A stretch of 9,324 nucleotides of DNA from Syntrophorhabdus sp. PtaB.Bin184 (GTDB lineage: Bacteria; Desulfobacterota; Syntrophorhabdia; Syntrophorhabdales; Syntrophorhabdaceae), in the NCBI GenBank assembly GCA_002067555.1, contig MVQQ01000165.1, forward strand, positions 1-9,324, given 5' to 3'. Shown here piece by piece: positions 7,178-9,324 of the stretch. The translations under genes were made by a program, and so were the position numbers. Each line of letters starts with the position of its first letter. The first letter of the stretch is position 1. The notes under the pieces are model-generated. The model did not search any database. It had not been told where the DNA came from and worked only from the letters and a program-made list of their open reading frames with translations.

Positions 7178-8031
7178 GGTGCACACCCGTCCATTTGAAA
7201 GGAGATCACGGTCCCAGGTTGACAGACCGTCAGGGACGAACTGCCGTTTTCGGCGTGGACGCGCCTTATCTCCTTTATCAGAAGCCTCAACACCGAGACT
7301 CCCAAGGATCGCCCGTCGGGCATAGAATTGCATCGGAACCCGTTCGAATCGTAGATCCGGCACTTTTCCGTATCGTCCTTTCTCTCCCCGTTTGTGGGTT
7401 CGGCGAGGATGGTCTCTGCGACCGGCGCCGCGTTCTTTTGATAGGAGCGGCAAATACGGGCGAGCGCCCGGCGCGTCTCGGAGGCCTTCTCCGACGACTC
7501 AAGAAGCACAAGGGCAACCTCGCATTCCACAGGCAGGTCGAAAAGCGCGGTTGTGCGGGAAGGCATATACCACGCCCCCACGAGGACCGCGTCGACTGCA
7601 CCCATTTCAATCATGTCAAGGGATGCCATGAGGGCGTCCACGCCGCCGTCAGGACCGCTTGACAGAGTCAGCGAAGGTCCGGTGAGCCCGTAGAAGACAC
7701 TCAGAGCCCCGGCCGCTATGTTGGGGAGCGCGTTGGAGAACGCCGTCGGCTTCGGCTCATGATTGCTCATGCTCTCGAAAAAAGTCTCATAGCTCTCGAA
7801 CGTTCCCAGCGTTGTCGCCAGGACCAGTGCTATCCGCGACTTGTCCGTGCGTTTAAGGTCCAGGTGCGACATGGCGAGGGCGGAGTGGGCGGCCATGTGG
7901 ACGAGTTTCGCGTCGCGGTTGAGCAGGCGTCCTTTCTCCCAGGGGCCGACAAGAGCCTCATACTGTTTTTCGATCTCTTCGGCGCGAATGGTGATGTACG
8001 AATATCCGGTTGCTATGCTCGATTGCTCCAT
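7165..8031 (-). CDS. Truncated ketosynthase homologue without active-site Cys (chain-length-factor-like)
   Basis: The product has 288 residues, far short of the roughly 400 of a full ketosynthase. The part to about 180 follows the ketosynthase N-terminal domain: IALVLATTLGTFESYETFF (67-85), then GPSLTLSSGPDGGVDAL (118-134). Aligned with the usual GP..T....ACSS motif, the nucleophile position is Pro127, so no condensation is possible. The catalytic His domain is missing; instead there is a polar linker (about 195-225) and a short Cys-rich end (APCCS). This layout recalls the 'ketoacyl synthase N-terminal domain 2' proteins acting as chain-length factors in aryl polyene clusters. ATG 8031 is preferred to the in-frame GTG 8034 because AGGAG (8038-8042) lies 6 bases from it; it shares one base with the KS-A stop. 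The expected role is a non-catalytic partner of KS-A or KS-B that sets chain length (inference). Confidence 0.8.
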   Translation of the reverse strand: MEQSSIATGYSYITIRAEEIEKQYEALVGPWEKGRLLNRDAKLVHMAAHSALAMSHLDLKRTDKSRIALVLATTLGTFESYETFFESMSNHEPKPTAFSNALPNIAAGALSVFYGLTGPSLTLSSGPDGGVDALMASLDMIEMGAVDAVLVGAWYMPSRTTALFDLPVECEVALVLLESSEKASETRRALARICRSYQKNAAPVAETILAEPTNGERKDDTEKCRIYDSNGFRCNSMPDGRSLGVSVLRLLIKEIRRVHAENGSSSLTVCQPGTVISFQMDGCAPCCS

Positions 8032-9194
8032 CACACGCTCCTAAAGACAAGTGCAGTGTTGCCTCCGCAGAAGGCGTTGTTAATCGACACAACGGTCTTC
8101 ATCTTCTTCTGCCTCGGCTCGCGAGAGACGAAATCGAAACCCTTGAATTCCGGCTCCGGTTCAAGATGATGAAGCGTTGCCGGGATTCTTCCGTGTTTGA
8201 TGCAAAGGAGGGAGGCTGCCGCGTCAATTGCCCCTCCCGCTCCATTTGTCTGTCCGATCATGGGCTTGATCGAGCTCATGGGTATTCGCGAAACGGCTTC
8301 TCTGAAGACTCTCCTCACTGCGACACACTCCATCCTGTCGCTTGGGACGGTACCCACCCCGTGCATGTTCAGATAGTCCACCGATTCCGGTTCGACTCGT
8401 GCGTTTTTCAAGGCCAGTCCGATGCACCGTGCCAACCCGGTCCCCGCAGGATCGGGAGCGGTGAGATGCTTGCCGTCGGTGGTCATCGCGAGCCCCGCAA
8501 GCTCCCCGTAAAGGTCCGCCCCTCGTCGGCGGGCCGCTTCGAGATCCTCGAGAACCAGCGCTGCCGCCCCTTCCCCCAGTACGAGCCCGTCCCTGCCCCT
8601 GTCGAAGGGCCTGCACGCAGTCGGCGACAGGGCGTTGAGAGAATTGAACCCTCCATAGACGAAGCTCGTGAGAGCCTCAACTCCGGCGACCACCGCAAGG
8701 CCTGTCCTTCCGGCCGTTATGCTCTGGACGGCAAGTGCAGCGGCGGCCGACGATGAGGTACACGTGGACGATACCGAGTGAAGGTGCACCCGCTCCGCGA
8801 CATTGTCAAAGAGACCTTCATGGAGCCGCCACGGGGGGATGGCATCCACATCGCAAGGCGCATTGCCGCGGCTTCCGTACCACTCTTCCCAGATGTCCAG
8901 GCTGCCGTGGATAGTGCCGACGAAGAGCTCCAGGTCCCCCAGCGGCCCGGTGATCCCGGCGTCCTGCAGTGCCTCGTTCACGACGTATGAAAGGAAGGTC
9001 TTCACCCTGTTACCGTCTTGGATCGGCATGTGCTTGATCTCTCCACCGATGTGAGCCTTGTACCTTGCCGTAGGGAACAGAGTGACATCCGAGATGCCGC
9101 TTCTCGCTTCGGCTATCGCCTCGACGAGGCTTCCCCGGCCTGCGCCCAGGCAGGTGGTCACTCCAATACCCGTCGCAACGACCCTTCTCGTCAT
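8031..9194 (-). CDS. Beta-ketoacyl synthase (KS-A) with His-to-Gln change in the catalytic triad
   Basis: The product has 387 residues with the full ketosynthase fold: start RRVVATGIG, nucleophile Cys145 in SSTCTSSSA, first catalytic His278 in NMHGVGT, and Lys310 in SSIKPMIGQTNGAGG. In that last motif the second catalytic His is Gln315 (codon CAG). The glycine loop reads AFCGGNT (374-380) where FabF enzymes have GFGGTN. Loss of the second His is expected to weaken malonyl decarboxylation, so the protein may be an initiating or acyl-transfer enzyme, or depend on its partner; this is inference. The ATG at 9194 is chosen because GGGAGG (9203-9208) is 8 bases upstream, against a GTG at 9203 that would overlap that site. 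The start overlaps the FabD stop (ATGA), and the stop shares a base with the CLF-like start. Confidence 0.9.
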   Translation of the reverse strand: MTRRVVATGIGVTTCLGAGRGSLVEAIAEARSGISDVTLFPTARYKAHIGGEIKHMPIQDGNRVKTFLSYVVNEALQDAGITGPLGDLELFVGTIHGSLDIWEEWYGSRGNAPCDVDAIPPWRLHEGLFDNVAERVHLHSVSSTCTSSSAAAALAVQSITAGRTGLAVVAGVEALTSFVYGGFNSLNALSPTACRPFDRGRDGLVLGEGAAALVLEDLEAARRRGADLYGELAGLAMTTDGKHLTAPDPAGTGLARCIGLALKNARVEPESVDYLNMHGVGTVPSDRMECVAVRRVFREAVSRIPMSSIKPMIGQTNGAGGAIDAAASLLCIKHGRIPATLHHLEPEPEFKGFDFVSREPRQKKMKTVVSINNAFCGGNTALVFRSV

Positions 9195-9324
9195 GAGCAA
9201 CACCTCCCGACCGCGGAATGGAGGCTGCGCAGATCCCCTGTGGAGAAGACCTCGGCCCGCCTGTCTATCCTCATGACGAGCCCCTTCAAAACGTTTCCCG
9301 GACCTATTTCCACAAAGCGGGTCA
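9191..9324 (-). CDS. fabD: Malonyl-CoA:ACP transacylase (FabD) C-terminal end, cut by window edge
   Basis: The last 43 codons of a gene entering from beyond the window are open from 9322 down to the TGA at 9191-9193. They begin TRFVEIGPGNVLKGLVMRID. FVEIGPG.VL.GL is the conserved C-terminal strand-helix motif of FabD-type acyltransferases, which load malonyl groups from CoA onto the acyl carrier protein. The catalytic Ser and His lie outside the window. The protein ends in CCS, and its stop overlaps the KS-A start as ATGA, so it belongs to the same operon. A FabD copy dedicated to this cluster would point to a self-contained elongation system. Similar C-termini also occur in trans-acting and modular PKS acyltransferase domains, but the immediate stop after about 25 further residues fits a stand-alone enzyme. 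Confidence 0.85.
   Translation of the reverse strand, partial: TRFVEIGPGNVLKGLVMRIDRRAEVFSTGDLRSLHSAVGRCCS

Noticed and set aside
7178..7453. N-terminal extension of the thioesterase frame by 92 codons
   Set aside because: The extra residues are Arg/Lys-rich, lack similarity to hotdog enzymes and lie wholly inside the CLF-like gene. The ATG at 7177 gives the usual family length.
8010..8756. Plus-strand open frame of 248 codons opposite KS-A
   Set aside because: It mirrors the ketosynthase reading frame on the other strand and its translation has no recognisable motif. All catalytic motifs are on the minus strand.
9195..9203. Upstream GTG start (9203) for KS-A
   Set aside because: The GTG is part of the GGGAGGTG ribosome site itself. 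The ATG at 9194 has correct spacing and gives the usual TRRVVATG beginning.
291..9324. Classification as a standard aryl polyene or ladderane cluster
   Set aside because: The window shows no MMPL exporter, ammonia-lyase, AMP ligase or radical SAM gene. The similarity is limited to the ketosynthase/CLF/thioesterase/dehydratase/LolA-like set, so a named product class is not supported.

Overview
The window reads as one densely packed minus-strand gene cluster from a Gram-negative bacterium: there are Sec signal peptides, a LolA-like periplasmic protein and a predicted outer-membrane beta-barrel. The sequence is GC-rich by eye. The gene set resembles anaerobic deltaproteobacterial (Desulfobacterota-type) genomes, but the lineage is a guess. 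No RNA gene, insertion sequence, CRISPR array or phage gene was seen.

In transcription order (high to low coordinates) the first half is a type II fatty-acid/polyketide-like pathway. It holds the last 43 residues of a FabD-type malonyl-CoA:ACP transacylase (cut by the window edge), a ketosynthase with an altered catalytic triad (KS-A, Cys/His/Gln), a truncated ketosynthase homologue without the active-site Cys (chain-length-factor-like), a YbgC-type hotdog thioesterase, a second full ketosynthase with an intact Cys/His/His triad (KS-B), and a FabZ-type dehydratase. No ketoreductase, enoyl reductase or acyl carrier protein lies in the window; they may be upstream of 9324 or supplied by housekeeping genes.

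The second half looks like an envelope-export module: a secreted TPR protein, a LolD/MacB-like ABC ATPase, a MacB/LolE-like permease, a LolA-like 'outer membrane lipoprotein-sorting' protein, and a C-terminal-Phe outer-membrane barrel. Eight of the nine gene junctions from FabD to the LolA-like gene overlap or lie within 22 bases, and the dehydratase and TPR genes overlap by ATGA. This ties synthesis to export as one transcriptional and translational unit.

The working model (inference) is that the synthases build an unusual acyl or polyene-like chain and the Lol-like machinery carries the finished lipid, or a conjugate of it, to the outer membrane. The logic recalls aryl polyene clusters (KSs, CLF, dehydratase, thioesterase, LolA-like protein), but an ABC pump and a barrel replace the MMPL-type exporter usual there.

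After a 179-bp AT-rich gap, the low-coordinate end carries the start of a PadR-family regulator, also on the minus strand. A near-palindrome in its leader could be its operator.
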